64,000 nucleotides of DNA from assembly GCF_030056665.1 (NCBI RefSeq), contig NZ_JASHIG010000019.1, one strand, 5' to 3'. A model generated the notes under the pieces. That model saw only the letters and a program-made list of their open reading frames with translations, did no database searches and was not told the origin of the DNA. The position numbers and the translations under genes are program-made. Positions 34,407-43,979 of the stretch are shown here, one piece after another. Positions within the stretch are counted from its first letter, which is position 1, and every line of letters begins with the position of its first letter. The stretch comes from Flectobacillus roseus. Lineage in GTDB: Bacteria; Bacteroidota; Bacteroidia; Cytophagales; Spirosomataceae.

Positions 34407-36005
34407 ATGAAACATATATTAGTTACGTTACTTTTTTTGATATCACAGAGTACTGTTTTCGCCCAGAAAAATGTTGTTATCGACGAATTATTGAGTTCCT
34501 ACGAAAAAATCAACCAGTTTAGCGGCTCGGTATTAGTTGCAGAAAAAGGAAAAATCATTTTCGAGAAAAGCTATGGCTATCGGAATGTGGTAAAAAAGGA
34601 AAAGAACACCAATCATAGCCGCTATAGAGTATATTCAACCACCAAAATGTTTACGGCCACAGTTATTCTAAAATTACAAGAACTAGGCAAGCTTTCTATA
34701 GAGGATAATCTTTCTAAATATTTCCCGAATTACTCGAAAGGAGATAGTATTACAATCAGAAATATGCTATCGCATACCTCAGGAATTCCCGAAACTGATG
34801 AATCAAACAGCGAGGAGGAACTAATCAAACAACTTTTGAGCAAACCGCTCGATTTTTCGGTTGAAACTAAATGGAGTTATTCTAATACGAATTTTTATCT
34901 GCTAGGGTATATAATTCAAAAGGTTACAGGAAAGCCATACGAGGAAGTTATTGCCGAAATGATTTTTAAGCCTTGTCAAATGGCGAACAGTGGTTTTCAT
35001 TTTAATGATTTGAAAGATGCCAATAAAGCGCTAGGTTATGAGTTTATGGTTGGGGAAAACTCTAATGAAGCATTACGGTTTAAGTCTGACCATCCTTATG
35101 CTGCAGGCGCCATGTATTCGACCGCAGAGGATTTGTACAAATTTAGTGAGGCATTTTATACAGGTAAAATCATTGACACTAATTTGGTCAAATATATGTG
35201 TAATCCTTATCTGGAAGAGCACTATGGACTTGGACAAGAGGTGTATAGGATTCAAAATTCTGATAAAATATTGTTTGGTCACGGCGGACTTGGACCTGGT
35301 TATAGATGTAGATTTATCAGAGACCGTGAGCAAGAAATCGCCATCATCATATTAGCCAATTCAGAGATGGTGCCAGTAGACAAAATCGCAGAAGAAATAA
35401 CAGGTATTGTATATGGTAAGTCTCAAAAGAAAATCGAGGTAGGTAAAGTAACTCAAAACGATTTGCACCAAATAGAAGGGATATACTCTTCAAAAGAAGG
35501 AACTTTTTACGTAAGAATTGTAGATGGAACGGTGGTATTTAATGGAAGTATCCTGCCAAGAGTTCCGCTGATTCCAGTGACAAAAACGCTGTATAAATTG
35601 GTTGATAGTTTTACTTTTAACTTTAAAACTGACCAATTTGGTAAAATAAAAGCCATTACAGTTACTAATTTAAGAGGCGTTAAAACCGCTGAAAAAACAT
35701 CTGATACTTTTCCTTGGGGAATTATTGGAACGGCGACAACAAGCGGCTGGGATGGAAAAGATATTGTGATGCAAACTAAAAAGGGTAATCCCAATCTATT
35801 TTATCTCAAAAACTATCCATTAAATGTGGGAGAACTAAGGTTTCGATTAAATAATGATTGGAGTAACAGTTTGGCGCTTAATAATGATGACAAAACCCTT
35901 TGTTATGATGGATATAATATCAAGATTAAAGAAACAGGTAAATATGATATTATGTTGGATATGACGGTAGCCTCAAAGCCACGGTTTTCTTTGAAAAAAT
36001 TATAA
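34407..36005 (+). CDS. Exported serine hydrolase (beta-lactamase family)
   Basis: 532 residues with signal peptide (1-19, ending STVFA). The beta-lactamase-like domain has Ser77-Thr-Thr-Lys80, Tyr158-Ser-Asn160 and FGHGGLGPGY (HGG triad motif). NMLSHTSGIPETDES marks the class C-type active-site lid. A C-terminal domain of about 170 residues (about 360-532) is beta-rich and unassigned. This is the penicillin-binding-protein-like hydrolase family, with DD-peptidase, esterase or amidase activity; there is no reason to call it an antibiotic-resistance gene. It is related to the previous serine hydrolase but not a recent duplicate. Confidence 0.88.
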   Translation: MKHILVTLLFLISQSTVFAQKNVVIDELLSSYEKINQFSGSVLVAEKGKIIFEKSYGYRNVVKKEKNTNHSRYRVYSTTKMFTATVILKLQELGKLSIEDNLSKYFPNYSKGDSITIRNMLSHTSGIPETDESNSEEELIKQLLSKPLDFSVETKWSYSNTNFYLLGYIIQKVTGKPYEEVIAEMIFKPCQMANSGFHFNDLKDANKALGYEFMVGENSNEALRFKSDHPYAAGAMYSTAEDLYKFSEAFYTGKIIDTNLVKYMCNPYLEEHYGLGQEVYRIQNSDKILFGHGGLGPGYRCRFIRDREQEIAIIILANSEMVPVDKIAEEITGIVYGKSQKKIEVGKVTQNDLHQIEGIYSSKEGTFYVRIVDGTVVFNGSILPRVPLIPVTKTLYKLVDSFTFNFKTDQFGKIKAITVTNLRGVKTAEKTSDTFPWGIIGTATTSGWDGKDIVMQTKKGNPNLFYLKNYPLNVGELRFRLNNDWSNSLALNNDDKTLCYDGYNIKIKETGKYDIMLDMTVASKPRFSLKKL

Positions 36006-36062
36006 AGTAGAACCTCTCTTGTATATTTGTTAGAAAAATCATCCATTTTTATTTTCTAAGAA

Positions 36063-36749
36063 ATGAACAAACTAAAAGTAATTGCCTTTGACGCAGACGA
36101 TACCTTGTGGGTGAATGAACCCTATTTTCAAGAAGTAGAAAATAAATTCTGTGAAATGATGGAAGATTATCATCCACAGCATACTATTTCGAGGGAGTTG
36201 CTCAAAATTGAAATTGCTAATTTATCGCTTTATGGTTACGGGGTAAAAGGTTATATCTTGAGTATGATAGAAGCGGCTTTACATATTTCGGGTAAAACTA
36301 TTTCTATCGAGGCTATCGAAAAGATATTGGATTTAGGAAAAGAAATGCTCGAAAAACCGATCGAGCTGCTTGATGGAGTGGAAGAAGTCTTACAACAGCT
36401 CCAAGGAAAATACCGATTGGTCGTAGCCACCAAGGGAGATTTGCTTGACCAAGAAAGAAAATTGAAGAAGTCGGGTCTGGAAAAATATTTTCACCATATC
36501 GAAATCATGTCAGATAAGCAGGAAGCTGATTATCAAAAACTGATTAGTCATTTGGACATTGCGCCCGAAGAGTTTATGATGATTGGAAACTCTTTGAAGT
36601 CAGATGTGTTGCCAGTACTAAAATTGGGTGGAATAGGCGTACATGTGCCTTATCACACCACTTGGGCACACGAGACCGTCGAACATAAGGTCGAACACGC
36701 AAACTTCTACGAGTTTACCCATGCCAATGAGGTACTGGCTATTTTATAA
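36063..36749 (+). CDS. HAD-family phosphatase
   Basis: 228-residue soluble protein of the haloacid dehalogenase superfamily. Motif I is FDADDTLW (nucleophile Asp10, acid/base Asp12), motif II is VVATKG, the motif III Lys lies in DKQEADYQKLI, and motif IV is MIGNSLKSDVLPVLKLG. A helical cap lies between motifs I and II. It probably removes phosphate from a small metabolite; the substrate cannot be predicted. A TATATTTG at 36022-36029 could be its -7 box. Inverted copies of an AATTCACAATTC-type repeat follow the gene. Confidence 0.9.
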   Translation: MNKLKVIAFDADDTLWVNEPYFQEVENKFCEMMEDYHPQHTISRELLKIEIANLSLYGYGVKGYILSMIEAALHISGKTISIEAIEKILDLGKEMLEKPIELLDGVEEVLQQLQGKYRLVVATKGDLLDQERKLKKSGLEKYFHHIEIMSDKQEADYQKLISHLDIAPEEFMMIGNSLKSDVLPVLKLGGIGVHVPYHTTWAHETVEHKVEHANFYEFTHANEVLAIL

Positions 36750-36759
36750 TTATTAATGA

Positions 36760-36892
36760 TGAATTGTGAATGGTGAATTAGTGCTGTCTTTAAAATAAAA
36801 TTGCTGCTACATCAAAAAAGCTAAAGATAAGAACGCATTTGAATAACATAAAATCCTTCTTATAGCACTAATTCACAACTCACCATTACCCT
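36760..36892. repeat. Inverted pair of a dispersed AATTCAC-type repeat
   Basis: GAATTGTGAATGGTGAATTAGTGCT (in two parts: GAATTGTGAATG, GTGAATTAGTGCT) on the left and AGCACTAATTCAC plus AACTCACCATTAC on the right form an imperfect palindrome of about 130 bases. Related sequence occurs at 18872-18910 and 53394-53427. Confidence 0.65.
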
Positions 36893-37045
36893 CTCCAAGA
36901 TTATTCTTCTAGTAGATAAAATCACCTGACTTATCGTAGCCCCGTCACCGTTTGTATAGAATCAGGGCGGCAAATGAGGAAAATTACTTATATTGCCGTT
37001 TTTACCAACAATGAGACGATTGTCTTTCCTCAAACACTTATTTAC

Positions 37046-39478
37046 ATGATTCAACAACTACGTAAAACAGCATTATTGCTGAAAATCCTGTTGCTATTGA
37101 TGGCAATAGGAAGTTCAAACTCCTGTTACGCACAAAATAAGACTTTAAGCAATCTTCTGGAAATTGCTGGGAAAGTGACTGATTCTCGCTCGGGGGAGCC
37201 TATTGCCAATGCAAGTGTCTCGCTTGATTTCAAAAAATCTGGATTTATTAGCGATACTTTAGGGGTATTCAAATTGTATTTGCCAAATGGCGAATATGTC
37301 GTGAAAGTAAGTGCTATTGGATACAAACCATTCAGGACAAGGGTTGTTCTTACTAAAAATGTCCAGTTGAATATTGAGCTGGATGAAATCAGCAAGACCT
37401 TAGAGGAGGTAATTGTGTCGAGTCAAGCCACTCGAAAGGATATCCAAACGCCTTCTTTAGGAGTAACTCTTCTCAACATTAAGGGTATCAAGAAGCTTCC
37501 TGCCATGATGGGTGAAATAGATATCATTCGCTCCATTCAAACACTACCTGGGGTTTCGTCTGTGGGAGAGGGTTCAAATGGTGTGAATATTCGAGGAGGT
37601 AATGTAGATCAAAATTTGATTTACATTGACGATATGCCCATTTTCAACCCTACACACCTGTTTGGTTTGTTTTCTGTTTTTGCTTCAGATGCGATTCGCG
37701 AATTAGAACTTTACAAAGGAGGAATACCTGCCAGATTTGGTGGTAGAAGCGCAGCGGTGTTGGATATTAAGGTGACCGAACCAAGTACTGAGAAATTTAA
37801 GTTATCGGGAGGAATTGGCTTGGTTTCAAACCGAGCAATGGCTGAAATTCCAATTGTAAAAGAAAAACTTTCTGTGCTAGTAGCGGGAAGGGTTTCGTTC
37901 AATGATTTTCTATTCAAATGGTTAGCGCCAGATAATATGAAAGGAACAAAGGCAAATTTTTATGATTTTGCCTCAAAGGTATTTTATCGCCCAAATAAAA
38001 ATAATACCATTACGCTCTCAGCCTATTTGAGTAAAGACTATTATCAGGTAGACTCGCTATTTAGTCTTGAAAATGTGATTGCCTCAAAAACTCAGTTTGA
38101 TTACGGACATCAAAATGCTTCTATTCATTGGAGTCATTATTTTGGTCCAAAATTAAGTATGGAAATTGTGGGAGTCACCAGTTTGTACAAAACCCGAACG
38201 TATGCACCCGATTCAGTGAATAATATTGACTTGCGCAATCAGGTTTTTTACAATAACCTGAAAGCTCAGTGGGATTATTTACCCGATGACAAGCAAAAGA
38301 TCAACTTTGGTATCAGTGGTATTCGTTATGATATACAGCCGGGGAGCTTGAATAAAGATGTGAAATCACGTATTGCAGCCGTGGAAATTCCTAAGGAACA
38401 AGGAATGGAATTTGGGATTTTTGTTGATGACGAATATAAGTTTAATAACAAATTGACTATTCAAGCTGGCCTTAGATATGCTCATTATCTGGCTTTGGGT
38501 GCAGGAACAGTAAATACCTATCTGACAACTGAACCCAAATCTTTAAATACAATCGTGAGTACCAGAACTTACAGTAGTGGGGAAGTGATGAAATCTTATG
38601 GCGGTTTTGAGCCAAGATTGACGATGAAATATTCTATTGATGAAAAGAATACATTGAAGTTGGGATACAATAGAATGCAACAGTTTTTCCAACTGATTTC
38701 CAATAATACGACTCCATTACCTACGGCTCGTTGGAAATTGGCAGACGAATTTGTAAAACCTCAGTTTAGTGATTTTTATACGATTGGAGGATTTCATTCA
38801 TTCAAGGATGATATTTGGGAATTGTCTGCAGAAGGTTATTACCGAAATGCACAGCATATTTTGGATTACGTTTCAGGAGCGAATTTACAGTTAAATAAAA
38901 ACCTTGAAACTCAAATTATATCTGGAAAAGGAAAGGCCTACGGTTTAGAGTTAATGCTGACTAAAAGAAGAGGCGAAGTAAACGGTTGGTTGAGCTATAC
39001 TTATGCCAGAAGTTTACAACAAATGTTGGGTGATTTTCCAAGTGTTCAGCAGATTAGTAATGGCGACTGGTTTCCATCTAATTATGATAAGCCTCATAAT
39101 TTTAATATGTTGGTTAATATTCAGCCATCAAAACATCATAGTTTCTCTTTTACTTTTGCTTATCAAACAGGTCGCCCTGTTTCTTCGCCAGTGGGTTTAT
39201 TCCAAATAGATAATCAAAGGTATCCTGTATATATCGCTCGTAACAACTCCCGTATTTCTGATTATCACCGTTTAGATTTTTCGTGGACTATAACCAATCC
39301 CTCACTCAAAGAAAAACGTTGGGAAGGTAGTTGGACTTTTACAGTATATAACATTTATGCCCGACAAAATGCCTATTCGGTATTCTTCAAGCCTGTTGCC
39401 TATGGTGTACGCCCGTACGAGTTAAGTGTATTTGGAGCACCATTTGTTTCGTTAACTTATAATTTCAAGTTCTTATAA
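37046..39478 (+). CDS. TonB-dependent outer-membrane receptor with CarboxypepD_reg domain
   Basis: 810 residues from the ATG at 37046, which places a normal signal peptide (MIQQLRKTALLLKILLLLMA...CYAQ) at the start; an in-frame ATG at 36974 adds an unlikely leader. The order is: carboxypeptidase regulatory-like domain (about 40-120, IAGKVTDSRSGEPIANASVS), plug domain (SVGEGSNGVNIRGGNVDQNL, YIDDMPIFNPTHLFGLFSVF), then a 22-strand type barrel ending in a hydrophobic Phe (NFKFL). It imports a substrate with TonB energy. The DUF4249 lipoprotein gene 20 bases downstream is its likely partner. The ligand is unknown; iron or another metal chelate is only a suggestion. Confidence 0.92.
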   Translation: MIQQLRKTALLLKILLLLMAIGSSNSCYAQNKTLSNLLEIAGKVTDSRSGEPIANASVSLDFKKSGFISDTLGVFKLYLPNGEYVVKVSAIGYKPFRTRVVLTKNVQLNIELDEISKTLEEVIVSSQATRKDIQTPSLGVTLLNIKGIKKLPAMMGEIDIIRSIQTLPGVSSVGEGSNGVNIRGGNVDQNLIYIDDMPIFNPTHLFGLFSVFASDAIRELELYKGGIPARFGGRSAAVLDIKVTEPSTEKFKLSGGIGLVSNRAMAEIPIVKEKLSVLVAGRVSFNDFLFKWLAPDNMKGTKANFYDFASKVFYRPNKNNTITLSAYLSKDYYQVDSLFSLENVIASKTQFDYGHQNASIHWSHYFGPKLSMEIVGVTSLYKTRTYAPDSVNNIDLRNQVFYNNLKAQWDYLPDDKQKINFGISGIRYDIQPGSLNKDVKSRIAAVEIPKEQGMEFGIFVDDEYKFNNKLTIQAGLRYAHYLALGAGTVNTYLTTEPKSLNTIVSTRTYSSGEVMKSYGGFEPRLTMKYSIDEKNTLKLGYNRMQQFFQLISNNTTPLPTARWKLADEFVKPQFSDFYTIGGFHSFKDDIWELSAEGYYRNAQHILDYVSGANLQLNKNLETQIISGKGKAYGLELMLTKRRGEVNGWLSYTYARSLQQMLGDFPSVQQISNGDWFPSNYDKPHNFNMLVNIQPSKHHSFSFTFAYQTGRPVSSPVGLFQIDNQRYPVYIARNNSRISDYHRLDFSWTITNPSLKEKRWEGSWTFTVYNIYARQNAYSVFFKPVAYGVRPYELSVFGAPFVSLTYNFKFL

Positions 39479-39498
39479 AACTTATTCCAGCTATTGTT

Positions 39499-40653
39499 AT
39501 GAAGCGTTTTTCGTATTTATATATTCTCATTTTTGTATTATTCAATTTGGTAGCTTGTATCAATCCTGTCAGTGATTTTGAGCAAGCGGCCTATTTGAAA
39601 TTTATTACAGTAGAAGCTTCTTTGTCTGACCTTGCGGAGGCACAAAAGGTAAAGCTCTACTGGTCTGCCGACCGAATCGATGGAACGAGCGGTTTTACGC
39701 CAATCACAGGTGCGAAGGTATGGCTAACAACAGCCTCAGGTTCGACCATTAATTATATTGAATCTGGGGTAAGCGCTGCCAAGGGTGTTTATTCTTCACC
39801 AGATACGTTTAAGGGCGCTGTTGGTGAAACTTATACCTTACATTTTCGCTTGTCGAACGGCAAAGAATATGAGTCTTCGCCCGAAAAAATGCGCAAAGCA
39901 CCAGAGATTGAGAATTTAATTACAAGATTTGAAATCAATGATGTTTACAGTAAAGCCGATCCACGAAGAGCAGGATTTAATATATATGCAGATTTTCAAG
40001 ATGATCCAGCAGCGGGAGATTATTATCAATGGTTTTGGAAGCATTATGAAAGAGCTGAATTTTGTGTGACTTGTTATAGCGGAGCAAAATATAACTTTGC
40101 CACCACCAACTGCGATCCTCCTCGTATTCCGACCGATGAAGTTTGGAATTATATCTGTAGTGCTCCCTGCTGGAATTTAACTTTCAGTAACGAGCTCAAT
40201 ATCATGTCGGATGCCCTGATGAATGGACAACGATTGACTGGGAAAAAAGTCGCTAGAGTGCCATTCGACAATTATTCAAAATATTACTTAAGACTCGAAC
40301 AGCGTGCTATTACTAAGGATGCGTATGATTATTACCAAAGCTTAAGTAACCAAACTCAAAATACAGGAACCTTGTTTGATGTACCTGCAGAGACTCGTTT
40401 TAGTTTGAATATAAAATCAAAGTCTGATCCAACCGAGAAACTCCTTGGTATTTTTGATGTATATGCTGTGAAAAAAAGAGTTTTTTATATCGACCGTCAA
40501 ACAGGCGTTCCTGCTGACGAAAGGCCACTGATTAATTTTACGGTTGGGGAAGTATATTCTTGTCCTCCAGGCGCTCCAAACTGCCAAGACAGAGTACCAT
40601 GCTTGGAAGGGCTTTATCGTACACCATTCAAGCCAGAGGGTTGGATAGATTAG
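39499..40653 (+). CDS. DUF4249 outer-membrane lipoprotein
   Basis: 384 residues with a lipoprotein signal (LIFVLFNLVAC, lipid-modified Cys20). The mature part begins with the DUF4249 pattern (FEQAAYLKFITVEASLSD...KVKLYWS) and is beta-rich, with DYYQWFWKHYE and a Cys-rich middle (CVTCYSGA, CDPP, CSAPCW) and an end CPPGAPNCQDRVPC; eight or more cysteines may form disulfides. DUF4249 proteins are regularly encoded after TonB-dependent receptors in Bacteroidota and are thought to act with them at the cell surface. It starts 20 bases after the receptor stop, so they are co-transcribed. Confidence 0.9.
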   Translation: MKRFSYLYILIFVLFNLVACINPVSDFEQAAYLKFITVEASLSDLAEAQKVKLYWSADRIDGTSGFTPITGAKVWLTTASGSTINYIESGVSAAKGVYSSPDTFKGAVGETYTLHFRLSNGKEYESSPEKMRKAPEIENLITRFEINDVYSKADPRRAGFNIYADFQDDPAAGDYYQWFWKHYERAEFCVTCYSGAKYNFATTNCDPPRIPTDEVWNYICSAPCWNLTFSNELNIMSDALMNGQRLTGKKVARVPFDNYSKYYLRLEQRAITKDAYDYYQSLSNQTQNTGTLFDVPAETRFSLNIKSKSDPTEKLLGIFDVYAVKKRVFYIDRQTGVPADERPLINFTVGEVYSCPPGAPNCQDRVPCLEGLYRTPFKPEGWID

Positions 40654-40789
40654 TAATTTTTCATTCTTTGATAAATTATTAAACAAAAGCGAAGGAGTTA
40701 AGTTAAAAATTAAGAAACCTTTTCGAACTTTGTACCGTAGGTTTGTTATCCCAAACTAATAGGATGCCTTTCGGGGCAAATTAACTCAG

Positions 40790-41863
40790 ATGGAAATAGT
40801 AAAAACTCAAAACACGCAAGCTTCTGTGACCACTTCGCATAATAAAATGAAAACTGGAGTTTTAATCGTTAATCTAGGAACGCCTGATTCTCCCAATACA
40901 CCAGATGTAAGAAAGTACCTTCGTGAGTTCTTGATGGATGGCAGGGTTATTGACATTCCAGTGGCTTTTCGTTGGATGTTGGTTAATTTGATTATCGCAC
41001 CTTTTCGTTCTCCGAAGTCAGCCAAAACTTACCAAGAATTATGGGAGGATAGAGGATCGCCGTTAAAGTTCTATGGAGAAGATGTAGAGGGAATGCTACA
41101 AAAAGAGCTAGGAGAGGAGTTTGAGGTAAAATTAGCAATGCGTTACCAAAGTCCTAGTTTGGATGTTGTGTTAGAGCAGTTCAGAAATTCGGGCTATCAA
41201 AAAATCATTGTGATTCCGTTTTTCCCACAATATGCCTCCGCTACAACAGGCTCCGTGTACGAAAAAGTGATGAAGATTGTTTCGCAGTGGCAAATTATTC
41301 CTGAAATCAAGTTTGTTAATACTTATTATGACCATCCGAAGTTCATTGAGCATTTTACCGCAGCAGCTCGTAAATACATGGCTTCTCATGAGTATGACTA
41401 TTTTATTTTTAGCTATCATGGTGTTCCTGAGCGTCAAATTCGCAAAGGAGATTGCACTGGAAAGACTTGTAACTTTGGCTCATGCTGCGACACAATTCAT
41501 TCTTTTAACCAATATTGTTACAGAGCGCAATGCCATGAAACAACGCGTTTGATGGTAAAAGCACTAGGGTTAAAAGAAGGTACTTATCTTACTACTTTCC
41601 AATCTCGCTTGGGAAGAGACCCTTGGATTCAGCCTTACACCGAGGATACAATTAAAAGACTCGCAAAAGAAGGAAAGAAAAGTGTCTTGGCTTTTTCACC
41701 AGCGTTTGTATCTGACTGTCTCGAAACAACTATTGAGGTAGGAGAAGAGTACAAAGAAGTGTTTGAAGAGTTAGGTGGAGAGCATTGGCAATTAGTTGAA
41801 AGCCTAAACAATTCTCCTATTTGGGTGGAGTTATTGAAGGATTTAGTTACCAAAAACTCTTAA
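40790..41863 (+). CDS. hemH: Ferrochelatase
   Basis: 357-residue enzyme inserting Fe2+ into protoporphyrin IX. Diagnostic segments are VLIVNLGTPDSPNTPDVRKY, FSYHGVPERQI with the catalytic His210, FQSRLGRDPWIQPYTEDT, and SPAFVSDCLETTIE with the conserved Glu. Between residues 222 and 248 lies a cysteine-rich insert (Cys222, 227, 232, 233, 243, 248) as in a class of bacterial ferrochelatases reported to hold an internal [2Fe-2S] cluster. The first 19 residues precede the usual start, so translation might begin at Met20 instead. It is the only haem-biosynthesis gene in the window. Confidence 0.93.
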   Translation: MEIVKTQNTQASVTTSHNKMKTGVLIVNLGTPDSPNTPDVRKYLREFLMDGRVIDIPVAFRWMLVNLIIAPFRSPKSAKTYQELWEDRGSPLKFYGEDVEGMLQKELGEEFEVKLAMRYQSPSLDVVLEQFRNSGYQKIIVIPFFPQYASATTGSVYEKVMKIVSQWQIIPEIKFVNTYYDHPKFIEHFTAAARKYMASHEYDYFIFSYHGVPERQIRKGDCTGKTCNFGSCCDTIHSFNQYCYRAQCHETTRLMVKALGLKEGTYLTTFQSRLGRDPWIQPYTEDTIKRLAKEGKKSVLAFSPAFVSDCLETTIEVGEEYKEVFEELGGEHWQLVESLNNSPIWVELLKDLVTKNS

Positions 41864-41890
41864 TCAGCATATATATTTTGTTATATTACT

Positions 41891-41941
41891 TTACCCGTTT
41901 TGTTTTACTCATACTGATGTAGACAAGACGGGTAATTTTTT
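41891..41941 (+). terminator. Rho-independent terminator after hemH
   Basis: TTACCCGTTTTGT pairs with ACAAGACGGGTAA (one G-T) around a loop of about 18 bases, followed by six T. Confidence 0.8.
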
Positions 41942-42077
41942 ACACCTTATTAAATGTGTTCAGGAATTCCTGTAAATTTGTTTTTGTAGCTACACATGCA
42001 AGAAATAAAATAGTTTCTTCTTAATTTAAATAGAGTATTTTTTTCAAATTTTATATTATCGTTTTAACAAACTAACC

Positions 42078-42965
42078 ATGCTATCTCTAATACTTAGTGT
42101 TCTATTTTCAGTCCTGTTACTGGTCAACTTTAGGCTTCACCCCAACTTTAAAGTCAATACTTTTCAAGCAATTATTTTAAATTATCCAGTTTGCTTTCTG
42201 ACAGGCTTATTGATGATGCCAGCACAGCAGCATTTCGAGTTTGATTTTTTCAATACAGGCTCACAGTATGCCTTGTTGTTGGGCATTGGATTTGTAGTAA
42301 CGTTTATCCTGTCGGGTATTTCCACGCAGAAAATGGGTATGACTGCCACTTCTCTAGCAAATAATATCTCTTTGGTTATTCCTGTTATTTTCAGTTTATT
42401 GTTTATTACAAAATCAGGCAGTTTTGATGCGCTCAATTATGCAGGCTTGGCTTTGGCTATTGGTGCGGTAGGTTTGAGTACTTTCAAAAAAGAGGAGGCA
42501 AAAGGTTCAGATACTAGTCGCAATTGGCTTTTACCCTTAGCGGTATTTGTGATGTATGGCATAACGAATACAACATTTAACTTTTTGTCGGCCGAATTTA
42601 TCAAAACAGATGAACAACGTATTCCATATACTCTTACTATTTTGATTGGTTCGATGGCATTTGGTGCCTTGGTTCTGATTTATCGTAAAATCCAATTGAA
42701 TGAAAATATCAACTTCAAAAGTATATTAGCCGCATTTCCTTTAGGCATTCCTAATTTTCTCTCTTTTTACTTTTTATTAAAAGCATTGAGCGATTACGAT
42801 AACAATGGAGCATATGTGTTGCCCTTGTACAATATAAGTGTCATTATGGTTTCTTCGCTGGTTGGCATTGTTTTCTTCAAAGAAAAACTTACCAAACTTA
42901 ACTATCTAGGTTTATTACTGGCCTTGGTCGCTATTTTTCTCATCAATCATCAAGGATTTTTTTGA
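42078..42965 (+). CDS. EamA/DMT-family transporter
   Basis: 295-residue inner-membrane protein with ten short hydrophobic helices in the two-repeat pattern of the drug/metabolite transporter superfamily. The C-terminal half (YGITNTTFNFLSAEFIKTDE..., then NISVIMVSSLVGIVFFKEKL and KLNYLGLLLALVAIFLI) ends as EamA proteins do. It may export a metabolite or amino acid; the substrate cannot be told. The gene lies 214 bases after hemH and is convergent with the glycosylase gene. A large nested palindrome fills the gap between them. Confidence 0.85.
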   Translation: MLSLILSVLFSVLLLVNFRLHPNFKVNTFQAIILNYPVCFLTGLLMMPAQQHFEFDFFNTGSQYALLLGIGFVVTFILSGISTQKMGMTATSLANNISLVIPVIFSLLFITKSGSFDALNYAGLALAIGAVGLSTFKKEEAKGSDTSRNWLLPLAVFVMYGITNTTFNFLSAEFIKTDEQRIPYTLTILIGSMAFGALVLIYRKIQLNENINFKSILAAFPLGIPNFLSFYFLLKALSDYDNNGAYVLPLYNISVIMVSSLVGIVFFKEKLTKLNYLGLLLALVAIFLINHQGFF

Positions 42966-43245
42966 TATTGAGTGAATTGCGATTGAGTGAATGAGTGATG
43001 GTTTTAATTTGTTTTTCAATGGCTGAGAATTGATATTGTGTATCTCAAGAGGGTTTTAGAATTGAGATTATGCTCCAAGTTTTTATCAAAAAAGCGGTCG
43101 AAAATATATTTTTCGACCGCTTTTTTGATGCGACTATGGTAGATATGACTTAGCTTTAGACGCTAAGCATTGAGTTTCTACTGATGGGAAACAAATTTTT
43201 GCATAATCACTCAACCACTCATTCACTCAATCGCAATTCAGCAAA
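42966..43245. repeat. Large nested palindrome around terminator copy d
   Basis: The left end GAATTGCGATTGAGTGAATG and the right end CATTCACTCAATCGCAATTC are inverted copies about 230 bases apart. At the centre is the terminator hairpin (43084-43130), and at 43158-43181 the companion palindrome AGACGCTAAGCATTGAGTTT. The whole gap between two convergent genes consists of this composite repeat. Confidence 0.8.
43084..43130. terminator. Bidirectional terminator repeat, copy d
   Basis: TATCAAAAAAGCGGTCGAAAA pairs with TTTTCGACCGCTTTTTTGAT (the two arms shown separately) around TATATT. It serves the convergent EamA transporter and DNA glycosylase genes. Confidence 0.92.
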
Positions 43246-43249
43246 TAGC

Positions 43250-43822
43250 TTATTTCTTACTGATAAACGAATTACCTTTTATATAGAACCGATATGGTAA
43301 ATCTGCTCCTTGCGTTATACCAATGCGTGTAGTCGTAATAATGTCATTATCTACCAGCAGATTTTGAGGAGGAATTAAGCTAAGAGTATCTGTTCGGACA
43401 TTCCAAAAATTCATGTCCATGTGAATGCCAAAAGCCTGAACCAATTTTGCTGGACCTGAGCAGAGATTTTTTAGCGATGCTGTATTTCTTCTCATTTTCA
43501 TTAATTCTATTCCTAGCGTTGGTTCTAATGCACGAATCAATACTGCCTCACCAATGTCTTCCTCGTTTCCTGAAATATTAAAACAGTAGTGCATTCCATA
43601 AATCTGATAGACATAGATCGTACCAGGTTTTCCGAACATGGCAGCATTGCGTTTGGTTTTTGTTCTGTATGCATGACAGGCTGGGTCGCCCTGTAGATAG
43701 GCCTCTGTTTCAACAATTATTCCTTCGTAGCTTCCTTCTTCTGAATCAAGTCTCAAACGCCATCCCAACATTGCTTTGGCAAGTTGAAGGGTATCTAGGG
43801 TTAATAAGTTATCTAAATTCAT
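43250..43822 (-). CDS. DNA-3-methyladenine glycosylase, AAG/MPG family
   Basis: 190-residue base-excision repair enzyme of the eukaryotic-type alkyladenine glycosylase fold. Landmarks are LAKAMLGWRLRL, GIIVETEAYLQGDPACHAYR with the catalytic Glu and the neighbouring Asp, KRNAAMFGKPGTIYVYQIYG with Tyr residues that stack on the flipped base, and CSGPAKLVQAFGI. It removes alkylated or deaminated purines. The length is normal. It is transcribed alone, away from the propeller kinase gene, and ends at the composite repeat shared with the EamA gene. Confidence 0.93.
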   Translation of the reverse strand: MNLDNLLTLDTLQLAKAMLGWRLRLDSEEGSYEGIIVETEAYLQGDPACHAYRTKTKRNAAMFGKPGTIYVYQIYGMHYCFNISGNEEDIGEAVLIRALEPTLGIELMKMRRNTASLKNLCSGPAKLVQAFGIHMDMNFWNVRTDTLSLIPPQNLLVDNDIITTTRIGITQGADLPYRFYIKGNSFISKK

Positions 43823-43979
43823 CTCTAATTAGTTTATCCTCGAATGTAAAGTCTTAGGTTAAAGTTATTGGTTTGTATGTAATACTGAAGACGTTACTAT
43901 TTGTATATCTACTGATAATTAAGTATTTTATTGCTTATCTTTTATTAGTAACTAGCCTACTCGATTAACTAAAATATTT

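Noticed and set aside
32538..36005. Antibiotic-resistance beta-lactamases
   Set aside because: Both proteins have the SxxK/YSN/HGG fold motifs but the size, extra domains and general spread of this family point to general serine hydrolases; nothing indicates resistance.
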